DNA of 62,542 nucleotides from Chondrus crispus. Its lineage: Eukaryota > Rhodophyta > Florideophyceae > Gigartinales > Gigartinaceae. Position numbers and translations under genes: made by a program. The notes beneath the pieces were generated by a model, which was not told where the DNA came from, did no database searches, and saw only the letters and a list, made by a program, of their open reading frames with translations. The DNA is taken from contig NW_005179188.1 of NCBI RefSeq assembly GCF_000350225.1, forward strand, positions 58,920 to 121,461. The letters are read 5' to 3'. Shown here one piece after another: positions 42,762 through 52,663 of this stretch (position 1 is the stretch's first letter; each line of letters begins with the position of its first letter).

Positions 42762-42779
42762 TTCTAGGTCGGGAGACCA
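42762..42779 (-). promoter_or_regulatory. G2 primer-binding site, probably tRNA-Tyr
   Basis: The plus strand reads TTCTAGGTCGGGAGACCA, the form of a tRNA 3' end (T-stem CTAGG, acceptor TCGGGAG, discriminator A, CCA), four bases from the LTR. The implied acceptor stem has C1:G72 with A73, the known identity set of eukaryotic tRNA-Tyr. Most of the site (from ACAATTCTAGGTCGGG) is repeated 26 bp upstream at 42732-42747. Confidence 0.65.
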
Positions 42780-42783
42780 CTTT

Positions 42784-43826
42784 TGTAGTGCAATGTGCCT
42801 GGCAGGCCGCGAACACAGTCCGACGGTCAAACAAAAAGAATAAAAACAACAACAGCAACAACCACTGCCGATGGCACGCGCTACGGAGCGTTCGAGACAC
42901 CCTTTCCTCTTGTGTGGGCTTGCGGCCCACGGTAGCTCAACTCCGACGGGGGGTTAAGGAAAGATGCCCGGCCCCCGAGGATAATGGTGGTAGAGACTTG
43001 TGAGAGCTTGAGCGCTCGACGAGTGCGAGTTGGGCTTGTCTACGAGGATGTAACCGCGGTTCGCTGGGTTGTAAGGCCAATGCTCGACGAGCGTCTTCAG
43101 CACCTTGTGTGTAATTCAAGGTCTTTGACGGGGGCTTGTTCAGCACTACCCGACGGGATCGTAATCGTGTAGCAGCGCTACTACCGACGTGTTGCCCGAT
43201 GGCTAAAAACACCTTCACCAGCGCGATCGCAATCGCGGTAGGTGGTACCAACTCTGTCTTATACAGTAAGACTTTCGACGGAGGCGTCGTTGCAACAGCC
43301 TTCCGACGGAACTTGAAACAGTAGCAGCGCTACACAACGTGTTGCCCGATGGCTAAAACACCTACACCGGATCGGTCGCAACCAACTCCAGTGGAACCAA
43401 CACAATTAAGGGAAAAATAGAGATAGAAGTAGAAAGGAATAGGGAAATAAAGGAAAAAGAAAAGGGAAACCCCCGAGCGCAAAGGATAACGTAATCTGTG
43501 GTAAAAGGGAGCGTCTTGGGAAAGACGGACTTCGACCAAGGCGATATTCAACTCTGGCAACTCGGGTTACCTTTACTGACTTGGTGGTCAGAGGGCTAAG
43601 GTATATATCGTCCCGCCGGAGCCAGTGCAGTACCTCGCGGCGCTAGATCCTAGATCTAATCTAGTGTCAGCAAAATTAATGCCAACTAATTAACTAAATA
43701 AAATAAAATAATTAAAAATTAAAACTGTGCAATTATTCACACGTGTGTCCCCTAACCCGGACTACTTTTCATATCCAAATATTTTCTTTCTTTTCACCCC
43801 CCTTTCCAGGTGCGTATTGCACTACA
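42784..43826 (-). repeat. 5' LTR of G2
   Basis: 1,043 bp, direct copy of 28244-29287. It ends TGCACTACA, followed by the target duplication GAAAA. Confidence 0.95.
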
Positions 43827-43831
43827 GAAAA

Positions 43832-45985
43832 GCGGACGCCCCCACTCGATCGACTCGGGTCACCTCGCTACGGGCCTCGGGCTTCCCGCGTAGACTGCTG
43901 GATGAGATTGCGCATTCCGAGGGGCGTCTCCATCTGATAGCGGTAGTTCCTGTATGCCGTGAACTGACGTTGTTCAGGCGACAGGAACGGGCACGCGTAC
44001 ATGGCGTGGCCGTACGTCCGGCACAGCCAAAAAATGTACGCGCTGCCATCGGTCGACGCGAACGTCGCCGCGTGGCGTGCCTCCTCATCGGTGAGTCGAG
44101 GCACGTTAGGCAGCCCGCCGTCTCCTTCTCGACGGGAGATATCCAGCTCGGCCATGTTGTAGTTTGGACCACCGGCGGCCCTCGGCGTGTGCGCGAACGC
44201 CGTTGCGAAGCTTCCGGTCGAACCGGTGGAAGCTGGCGTAGAGGGTCGGCCTCCTGCCCGGTCGAAGCATCGCGTAATGAGGACAGGGTCGGCCTGCCAC
44301 TCATCTTCTCCAATGTGGAGGGCGGTCGCCGGCGAACTCGTTCCGTGCAACCTTGCAGTTCGGACTCCCTTCGCTGCCGGCTTCGGATCCAGCAGCGGCA
44401 ATCCGCGGCGGGCGCGGTAGGTTGTTCCCTCAGCCGTCACGATACTGCGAATCGTTGAGAGTTCGGTCTTTTGTTGTCCGGGCAACCTTTGCATCGTCTT
44501 TGCCACGGCGGCCCGGGTCGCAGTGGACAATCCGCGCACGAAGTAGTGCGCGAGGGCTTGTTCTGAGAACACGGCCGTGCATCGGAACGCGGCGGATTCC
44601 AGCCGGTCTGCGAACGTTTTCTTGGTTTCGTGAGGAAGCTGTCGCGCCGACGCGACAGCATCAAACGCCTCCCCTAACACGTCGTCGGTTAGGTAGCGTT
44701 TGATAAATTGGTTGACGAGACCAGGCCAGCTCGTGTTGTCGTGGAGCTGGCCGGCGCGGAGGCCGCGCATGGTGTAACTCGTATACAACCGCTTCGCGTC
44801 CCGCTCGAGGAAGTGAGCGAAGACACGGATTGCCACACCTTCGGTCAGGTTCTGGGCATTGGGCATTGAAGGTTATCCGGATATCCTTCAGGAACGGGAG
44901 CAACTGAATCGCGTCAGTACCGTCGAAGCTCGTCATCGTGGGGCGGAGCCCACGGTAGCGTTGGACGTACTTCGCGATCCGTCCGGCGTCACCCGAGGTA
45001 ACGAGCCTCAAGGTGTTGTCCAACCGATACATGCGGTAGTTCGCGACGGCGCTGAACTCCTGTATCATGGTGTGGACGGGCTCGAGCCCGGGTTCGGCGG
45101 GGCCCCACGTTCCGAACGGTGTGACGGGCAACGTTCGGACGTCGACGGGGCCGGGATGCGCGGTAGGATCCGCTGGCTGGTAGCCGCCCCAGCGAGGATC
45201 GAAGGGGAGAATCGGTTCCCCTGATCCGCGGGCGACTCCTCCGCGGCCATGGTTGGGTTCGTTCGGTACCCGTCGGGACTGCCCCATGCTTCCGGATGCA
45301 TACGGCAGGGCTTGAGTCTCGGACGCGAAGTTCGCGTCCGCCGTCGGCTTGAGGTCCTCCGCCCTCCGACTGGTGACGGCACCAGTCGGGGGCCACTCCT
45401 GCGCTCCGGATGCGCCCGGAGGAACAGTGGCACCGGGCCTACTCGAGGGGGCTCCGGGCGGCCTCTCGGCCGAGGTCTGTTCCATCTCATGGGCACGGCG
45501 GCGCGTTGAGTTGAGCGCCGCCGCCATGTGGGCGAACGCTCCCATCTGTTCGGCTGATGGGAAGGGTTGCGGGTCGCGTCGGACCCCGGAGTTTGCACTC
45601 ACGGGTCGACCCGCAACGTCCACGGGAGGGAATCGATGCGCGCATCCTCGACCAGTACCAAACGGGACTGTAGCTGGTCGCCGAGGGCGCGCAAGTTCTC
45701 CAAGGACTGAGTTACGCGCTCGAACCTTCCTTCGCGGAGGGAGCGCAACTCATCCATACAGCGGGCGTAAACGCTGTCTGAGACGTCGATACGGAGAGAT
45801 GTTCGGACATCTTCGATATACTCCGCGATGCGATCGTACATCGCGCCAGCGCGTCCTTCGGAGAAGTCGGGCGACGGTTCGCGGTCATGAGGACCAGTGT
45901 AGCCGTCGCCGACTCGGACGCGGAGCGCTGCCTCTTGCACATCGGCGGGCTCGGAGCGAATCGAGGTGGGGTATTCGCTACTCAT
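43832..45985 (-). pseudogene. Element B Gag, N-terminal and central part
   Basis: Starts with ATG at 45985 (MSSEYPTS). Coding moves through three frames, with indels near 45615 and 44850. The central Gag domain includes DPRWGGYQPA, RIAKYVQRYRGLRPTM, FDGTDAIQLLPFLKDIRITF and TDEEARHAATFASTDGSAYI, then a damaged CCHC knuckle (FWLCRTYGHAMYAC): the first Cys is Phe here, while element A keeps CWLCRTYGHAMYAC. A stop follows at 43868 shortly before the G2 junction. The rest of the gag is at 27830-28238. Confidence 0.85.
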
Positions 45986-46043
45986 CTCGACACGTACGGA
46001 CGCGGAGGTAAACGATAGTCTTCTCGGTTCGATCTTGAGAGTC

Positions 46044-46061
46044 TTCTAGGTCGGGAGACCA
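46044..46061 (-). promoter_or_regulatory. Element B primer-binding site
   Basis: TTCTAGGTCGGGAGACCA on the plus strand, identical to the G2 site, one base from the 5' LTR. Confidence 0.7.
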
Positions 46062-46062
46062 C

Positions 46063-46637
46063 TGTAGTATAATCACCCCCAACGACGACGGGGGTGAGTA
46101 CTGACAGTTCGGAAAGACCCCGACCGGCGGGACGATAGAAGCACGGCCCACCCACGGTACCGAGCACGGGCTCGAGGTAGCGGTGGTAGAGCGGGATCGG
46201 GGAGGACGCGCGCACGTGCGAGCGGTTCTACGCCTCGACGCCCCGGAGCGGTACTGGGTGACGATCCAGTACCGACGGGCGGAGGCGGAGCCGGCTCGTG
46301 GGCGTGCCACGCGCGTCCTCAACGCGCGCTGTGCGACTCCTAGGTAAAACGGACGGAAGTACCTAACAGTAAGCGGGCGGACCAAGGTGGAGGATCCTTG
46401 ACAAGTCTGTGCTTGTCGTCCTCCACCGCCGGCGGTCCGCTCATATTTAATATACAGAGTAACCTATCATAGCATTACAGTTGTGCCGGTCGGCCTGCGC
46501 TGTAGCGCTGTCGGCCGTCGAGGCTGGCAGCAAACGTGTCGTACACGTGTGCGCGCGCGCACCGAAGTACTGTAGAGCTCGGGCTCTACAGTTACAAATA
46601 TAATGTAAATCTAATACGAGGAGGGGGATAGGCTACA
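46063..46637 (-). repeat. 5' LTR of element B
   Basis: 575 bp, TGTAG...CTACA, matching 18368-18980 with several deletions, mainly in the CACGTGT-rich part. Confidence 0.9.
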
Positions 46638-46730
46638 CTCGATAATCCCTCCATTCCACTTCGTGACTCCTCTGCCTTCCACTCGCGCGCACCCGCTTGC
46701 TCGTCACGCGCGCCGGCTGCTCCTCGTGTT

Positions 46731-47923
46731 ATGACACCTCCGCTCCCCGCCTCGTCGGGGGTTGCTGCCGGTCCGTCCGACGGACCGGCAGCGTCCCCCG
46801 CGGTGGAGTCCACCGCGGCGGTCGATGCGGCGAATGTATCTACTCCCCCCTCCGCGGGTCTCGTGGCTCCTACGGGAGCGCCTGTCATCGCGTTCCAGAA
46901 GTCGCGGCCCGCTCGTCGCCCTTAGTGTTCGCGCCGGCAGGGTCCGCGCCGTTGCCAGCGTCGGAGGCCGACAAGCCGCGTCGGCCAGAGTCGGACCCCG
47001 GCGTCGCGGCGCCGGTCACTCCTCCCGTTGGCCCCTCTGAGGCCCTCCGTCCTTGCAGTGCGGGTCCTTTATCGCGGGGACCCGGCATCTCATTCCCGGA
47101 ATCCCCGGGTTCGCGCGTCGCACCCGTGGGCGACCGCGCTCCCGATACGGTCGGCGAGGCGGTCCGTGTCGACGTATCACGCGAGGCGGGTCTCGTGTCG
47201 TCAACCACCAGATGGTTCGGCTCACCTCTCGAGCGCTCTGTCCCTCTTCCTCTCGAGCAGCTACAGTACGGCTGGCTTCGTCACAGCCGTACCGGCATCA
47301 CCCTCGGCGAATTACTCACACGCCCTCAGCTTCGCCCTGACTTGCGACGTATACGGCAAATACACGACGTGGGCCTTTCAGAGGCGGCCTCGGCCGCCCT
47401 TGGGCGGTTGGTGTCGGGCGGCAACGGCACCGTGTATCAGATCCCCAAGGAGATCCCCGGGGATCACACATTCGCCGACAGCGTTGACGAGGTGCTCTAC
47501 ATCGACAAGATGGCGTTGTTCCTGTATGGTCGGAGCGCAGTCGACGCTCATCGTTTGATCCTTCCCGAGGTCCCCGGTCTGTACGTGACTCCGCGCCCCT
47601 ACGGCTACACGAAGCCTCGGGTCGCGCTGCAAAAATCAGCCTGCTCATTAATGCGCTTGTATGTCATCGGGATCGCGCTGTACGACTGGTCCGTCTACCG
47701 TCACTCCGCCGAGGAAGACGGGCGCGTCTACTCCTCGGCGGCTTTCGAACGCGGCTTATCCATCGAGGACTTTCCAGCGTTGCCCTTCTCAGTCCGGGCG
47801 TCATTTCCGTCGCTAGGGGTCCATCCCCTCCTCCCGCCGGCCCTCAAGCACTTTGGTTTTGCGGGTCTCGATCCGCAGCACGCTTCCCACTCCCGCTTGG
47901 TCTATAATTTAGAGCGGGAGTGA
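46731..47923 (+). pseudogene. Element A antisense ORF, first part
   Basis: On the strand opposite to element A transcription. ATG at 46731 opens a Pro/Ala-rich frame (MTPPLPASSG) which stops at 46925; a second frame is coding-like from about 46925 to the TGA at 47921-47923, so I infer a frameshift or splice near 46910. The second frame has a Pro/Arg/Ser-rich start and then a globular-looking part (RHSRTGITLGELLTRP, DEVLYIDKMALFLYGRSAVD, RLYVIGIALYDWSVYRHSAE). Without element B, the ATG lies about 200 bp from A's 3' LTR, similar to the G2 antisense ORF. No known domain recognised. Confidence 0.5.
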
Positions 47924-47939
47924 GCCTGGTCTCTGTGCA

Positions 47940-49055
47940 GTGCCTTTATGGCCGAGGTCGGTGCGCACGGACGCGTGTTTTCTCCAGTCGCCCGACACGA
48001 TCGCATTCCTTGAGCGAGTAACGCCGGGCCTTCCGGACGCCCCTATACACCCTCTTGAGCGCGTGTCCATTCACGTACGTTGGTCATTTCGCGCCGTGGT
48101 CGTCCTCATGACGAGAGCAGCGGAGGTGAGCGAGCACCACCGGTACTGGACCGAGTACACGACCGGAGGCCAGAGCGCATATCTCTTCTACGACTTGACC
48201 TCCTACTCCGTCGTCGCGCGCCCGACGGCCGGCTCGACTTCGATCGACCTGCCGGGCAAGCGCGGCGGAGTGGGGTCTGAATCGCGACGAACTCGACGCA
48301 AGCGATACCGCGATTTGGACGCTGTAGCTGCCGCTCCGGTCCTCTCGAGTCTTCAACCTCCTTTTCTCTCGCCTTCCGTTCCTCTTGGCACTCGTGCCGG
48401 GTCGCACGTCGCGACGGGCACCCAAACGACGGCTCCGATGCCGCCCCTTCATCCTCCGGGGGTTCCCCGTTCCCTAGAGGTGGCCGTTCGAGACCTCGGC
48501 CTCTCGAGGAGGGACATCGAGGGTATTTCCCCGCTCGCCGGGGTGCTGAGTGCGTCTGGTGAGCGGTCGTGGACCGTGGGGGCTCTCCTCTCCACCCTGG
48601 TGGAGTGGTTCATTGCCCGAAGCGCGGAGAAGCGTCGTATCACCGGGGAACGTGACGCGCTGTCCTTGGCGTGGCAGCAGTCACAGCGCGAGGCCCACTC
48701 GTTGCGGGAAGAGGCCCGGGTACAGGCCAGCGCCTACGAGCGTGCCGCGGCCGATCGCGATCGGTACCGTCAAGAGCACGACAAGCTGCGAGCTGCCCCT
48801 TCGGCGGGGGTGCGCGGGACCAACGCGACCGCGCCGGTACTGCGCGATCCTTATGCCCCCTTGGGGGGTGTCATCCGCGACCCATACGGCTCAGACGGCG
48901 CCGGGGCCAACCCGAGTGCCGCCGGTGGGCCGTCCGGGGCAGCCATGCCGACTTTGGCAGACCTCGATACCGCCATTCGTCGATACCCTGGTTACTGCCC
49001 GCCGGGGTCATTGGCTCCCGCCTCGGTGAGGCATGACCGGGAGGACGTTCCTTAA
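47940..49055 (+). CDS. Element A antisense ORF, second part, with coiled coil
   Basis: A 371-codon plus-strand frame starting 17 bp after the previous stop, in another frame. The two may be one protein broken by an indel or intron, or two ORFs. The N-terminal half contains RVSIHVRWSFRAVVVLMTRA, a Trp-bearing helix loosely like the G2 antisense ORF (VVFLTEWCVKVAATLL). A basic stretch (RRTRRKRYRD) and Pro-rich linker follow, then a likely coiled coil of about 55 residues (KRRITGERDALSLAWQQSQR and onward) and a Gly/Pro/Ala-rich tail. No catalytic motif is seen. Function unknown. Confidence 0.5.
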   Translation: MPLWPRSVRTDACFLQSPDTIAFLERVTPGLPDAPIHPLERVSIHVRWSFRAVVVLMTRAAEVSEHHRYWTEYTTGGQSAYLFYDLTSYSVVARPTAGSTSIDLPGKRGGVGSESRRTRRKRYRDLDAVAAAPVLSSLQPPFLSPSVPLGTRAGSHVATGTQTTAPMPPLHPPGVPRSLEVAVRDLGLSRRDIEGISPLAGVLSASGERSWTVGALLSTLVEWFIARSAEKRRITGERDALSLAWQQSQREAHSLREEARVQASAYERAAADRDRYRQEHDKLRAAPSAGVRGTNATAPVLRDPYAPLGGVIRDPYGSDGAGANPSAAGGPSGAAMPTLADLDTAIRRYPGYCPPGSLAPASVRHDREDVP

Positions 49056-52000
49056 CCGCCTTGAGCAGAGTCTAGCGCCTCCCCTCCTCTCCTGTGTCGT
49101 AAAAGCTTTCTTCGCCCGCTCTCTTCTCTTGCCCGCAGGGTGCTTCGTAGCGTATCGAGTCCCTTCGCCCGTAGCTCGCACGTCATCTTGAGCACGCGGT
49201 CGCCAAGGGTTAGTCCTCCTCCGTTCGCAGGGGGGGACGGGCGACCCGGCGTCTCGTTTCCCCGCCCGCTCACTAGTGTACGTTCGGTCGGTGTTTGCTC
49301 CTCTGGCTCTTCTCCTTCCTCGGAGGGTTGCCGACCCGCGGCGTCGTCCTGTCTTCGGTCGTTCCGGGCGAGCGGGCGCACTAGAGGCGGGAAGCCACGG
49401 CGGCGGGCGCGGGCCTCCATACCTGCCGTAGGGCGGCGGCTAACCTACGTGCCCAGTGCGAAATGGCGGCGGAGTGGTAGCGGATCGGGCCCCTCACTCT
49501 CCACTCCGACCTCGCCACGCGTGGCGGTTCGTCGAGTGTCGTACTCGTACAACAAGAGGACGCGAACTCCTCGTCCCCTCCTTCCGTTTCGACGGTGCAG
49601 CGCGATGTGCTCTGATCCGTGAGGGCACATGCTGCCACGCGCGGATGGGTGGCACGGCGTCCCACGAACTTGCCCCGCCATTCTGTGTTGCGGCGTTCTC
49701 CACGGCCGCCGCTGCGTTTTTCCTCCCGTCGCCTCCCTCTGCTGGCGACATCCTCGTCTGGTCCAAGGTGGACGTCGCATCTGGGGGAGGAACGCGGTGA
49801 GGGGTTAACGCGCGAGCTCGAACGGGATGGTTGTCCGGCTCGACCGGAATCCGACGAGCTCCGATTGGCCAAATGGTCCTTACGGGGCTGAGGAGTACGC
49901 ACGGGCAATTTCCGACATACCCGAATTAACGAGCTCCCATTGGCCGGAGGGCCCCCGACTCTCTTTCCCGGCTTGAGGAGCTTGTGGAGAGGCTTCTCTC
50001 GCTCGTCGGTCCCCTACGGGAGCGCGACTAGCGACGGGGTTACGTCCGCGGCGGGCGTCGTTCCTGCCTTCCCTCCCACTCGAAGGAGGTGTGAGGCGAG
50101 CTTCGTTCATTCCTTGTCCACCGAAGGGACGTACTGTACGACGCAGAGTCGCATACCTTCATGTTCGCGGCGGTGTCGGTGGTCTCGTGGCGAGCGAGCT
50201 TGTCCCCCACCCTCACGTGGTTGGCCCTCCTAAGTGATGGTCCGGAGGGGGAAGAATTCCGGTCGTCCTTTTCCGTAAGCCCCTCTATCGTCGCGCGAGC
50301 GGGCGACTTCCATTCTCTTCTCCTTCCGTCACGATGCGCCCCTTCGGTGCCCTCCCCGAGTGGGGGAGCAAATAGGGGGAACCGCGTTTCCCCGCCGTCT
50401 CGTCAGCGTCCTTCGCGGCTGCTCTTCTTGTCCTGTGAAAGGTGAGGTTCGCATCCTTTTCCCCACTTTCACCGCCGTCACGCACCGTGCGATCCACAGT
50501 CCCCGCGCGTCCGTATGTACGAAGTCAATGGGGTACATGTAAGAGTTCCCGTTCGGGGTCGGTGCAGAGAGCAGACGTGCCCGCTGTAGTGGGGAGGGAG
50601 AGAGACGCCCCCCGCTCCCTCGAGGAAGCGGGGGGGAGCGTCTACAATGAGGTGTAATTGCGGTGGACCGGTGTTGCGTTCCTCGTGAGATGAGCATCCT
50701 TGAGCGCCGACGCGGACTGCGTGAGTCCCGCGCATCTCTCTCCCGGGGAGGGAGTGTGCCAAATGGTCCGGTGTGTGGGTACAGTAACCCCCCTTAAAAA
50801 GGGGGGAGGGTTCCGCTCCACCCAGGGGTAAGTGTCCTTAAGAATAGGCGAGGACAGTGCGAGTCGGGCGCATCGCTCCCCACCGTAGGGGTGTGTCGTA
50901 CCTAGGGGTCCGGTGGCCGATAGTGTAACTCCGTTTTGCGACAGCGATGCCGTTGAATAATTCCCCCCGGCCGTGCTCCGTCGCACTGATCGATGAGAAC
51001 GTGCGTGGGGGCTCTTCGTGAGGCGGCGTGTCTTTTCCGCCGTCGGTCAGGTCTCTGCTTGGTGGAGTGAGAGGCGTTTTTACGCCCTCCTCGCAGACGG
51101 TGCGGCGCAGACGGCGTTTGAAGACGTGCTTCTGCTCCGCAGCGCGCCCCCACCCCTGGCCCGAATCTCTTCCGCCGTTACTCAATTCACAAGCTCGGCG
51201 ACATCCCCCTTCGTCCTTCTGTTCCGCCGTCTGCCGGTGAAGTCGGCGGCGAGATAGCCCCAGCGTTGTCTTGGTTGGCGTGGCGCGCCTGCGCTGTGCG
51301 CCATTTTCTTGGCCTCTGCGAGCGCCCTCGCGAAGAAACGAAACGTCAGATGCAGTGGCGTGGAAGGGAAAGGGGAGGGGCGCATCGTCGTAGTTAGTTG
51401 GGGTGCTCGAGTCGCGGACCCGGTTCTCGCGGTCTCGCTAAGGCACGAGGTTCTCGGTGTTCGTCGCTCGCCGCTCGCGTGCGACCTTGTACTCTGCGTC
51501 CAGAGCGAGGGCCTTCCTGTACGCATTAATTGAGAAGGTAGTCGGAGTCGGTGCCCCGTGCGCCGGTTCGTGTCAGTCCGGGGCGGGGGTAGGGTACCCG
51601 CTATACGCGGCTGTGCGCACTCACCGTTTGTTTCTCTCACGTGCGAGTAGCGCGCGTGAGTAAGGCACGTGCCCTCCATCGTCCAGTGTAATTGTCCATT
51701 ATTCACTAATTTTTCACAACTTAGGGTCAGATGGCGGCGGTTCAGTGTGAGAAATCAAGCTTGCCTCGACTTTCCAGCAATGCACATGTCCACCGGTACA
51801 CTGTAGCCGCCCCTCCCCTTTTTGCCTAAAATTTTCGGAAGGCGGCGGTGATGACTTGGTGATGGCATGAGCGGCGGGCGGCGGGTCTTATTATGTAAGT
51901 ACATGCGTGTCGTATAGTACATGGGCTGCATGCGCGCGCACCGTGCAGCTTGGATTGCGTGACTGTAGGGCCACCTTTCCTCCTCCATATTTGCTTGCGT

Positions 52001-52626
52001 TTTAGAAGGCGGCCGTGGCGAATTTTCCGACGGTGAGGCACTGCACTGACCGACGGCGGTCATGCCACCTATTTTAGTGGCAAAGTTTTGCCATTTTCCC
52101 AATTTTCGCAGTTTTAGAGTGCGGCGGTTATGAAAAGGGCCCGCGTCGAGGTAACAGTTGCGCATCAGAGTACGTCTGCCTCTTCTACCATGGCTCTTCT
52201 ACCTCGTAGAGAAGTCGGGCGCGGTCGCTCCGCTTCTCGTAACAAGCTACTGTCTCCCATCGGTACGGCGAGCCGTGTGCGCTTACCGCAATGGGGAGGT
52301 GCCTTCCCTAACGATAGACTACGGGGTCTCGTCAGGGTCTTTCCTCTTCATCCGAGAGGACTTGTTTACGTCTTGTTTTCGTAAGACAGTACGTGCTGTC
52401 TTCGCTCCCGCGTCTTGTCGGCGACGTCGGAAGCCGTTCGTTGGCTTGACTTGTGGCTGCGTGCCGGCGTCCTCGCGCCCTCTGGCACTGGCTCTGTTCG
52501 TCAATTCGTCTTGACGTCGGGCGTCGTCCGATCGCGTGACCCTCCGATGAGGTCAGCTGTCCTATCACGCCTCTCTTTCCGGTCTGCTCGTGCAGCCTGA
52601 CGTTTTAATCTGCGAAGGAGCGGTTG
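49056..52626. other. Element A 3' module, no gene recognised
   Basis: About 3.6 kb of GC-rich sequence between the antisense ORFs and the pol stop. It holds a long hairpin (50603-50643; AGACGC and CCCCCCGCT arms around CTCGAG) and a degenerate tandem duplication at about 50665-50920. Open frames on both strands lack motifs. From about 51700 to 52130 the sequence is less GC-rich. It has no clear similarity to B's 3' module. Confidence 0.45.
50665..50920. repeat. Degenerate tandem duplication in element A 3' module
   Basis: Two units recur with the pattern (T)AAG/GAGYRTCCTTRAG ... GGAC-GCGAGTC-GCGCATCGCTCCC ... GGGGTGTG ... GGTCCGGTG, starting near 50690 and 50828. The match is partial, with indels, so the boundaries are approximate. 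Confidence 0.5.
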
Positions 52627-52663
52627 ACGGCCCCATCCTCAGGCGTGAACGTCCGCGGTCACG
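52627..52663 (-). promoter_or_regulatory. Element A inner hairpin and polypurine-like tract at the pol stop
   Basis: On the plus strand ACGGCCCCATCCTCAGGC then GTGAACGTCCGCGGTCACG. As in element B, the hairpin encodes the last pol residues (VTADVHA), followed at once by TGA (52639-52641) and a purine run. It is the partner of 18265-18303 beside the LTR. Confidence 0.7.

Larger units (their letters stand above)
28244..43826 (-). mobile_element. Ty3/gypsy element G2 (chromodomain, with antisense ORF)
   Basis: 15.6-kb minus-strand element: 5' LTR 42784-43826, primer site 42762-42779, long leader with GGGTGACA motifs, gag 39982-41628, protease frame 37967-39790, RT-RNase H-integrase-chromodomain 34752-38084, then about 5.5 kb of 3' sequence with an antisense ORF, polypurine tract 29288-29298, 3' LTR 28244-29287. 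LTR ends TGTAGTGCA...TGCACTACA are inverted repeats. Target duplication GCAAA (28239-28243) versus GAAAA (43827-43831). I counted roughly a dozen differences between the ~1,044-bp LTRs, so it is fairly young. Confidence 0.92.
18368..46637 (-). mobile_element. Ty3/gypsy element B (same family as A), contains element G2
   Basis: Minus strand: 5' LTR 46063-46637, primer site 46044-46061, gag 43832-45985, interrupted by G2 (28244-43826) and resuming 27830-28238, pol 23132-27513, inner hairpin and polypurine tract 23119-23156, a 3' module of hairpin minisatellites, outer hairpin and polypurine tract 18981-19015, 3' LTR 18368-18980. The target duplication is CCCGA (18363-18367) versus CTCGA (46638-46642), four of five bases. 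B landed about 100 bp inside A's 3' end. Confidence 0.85.
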
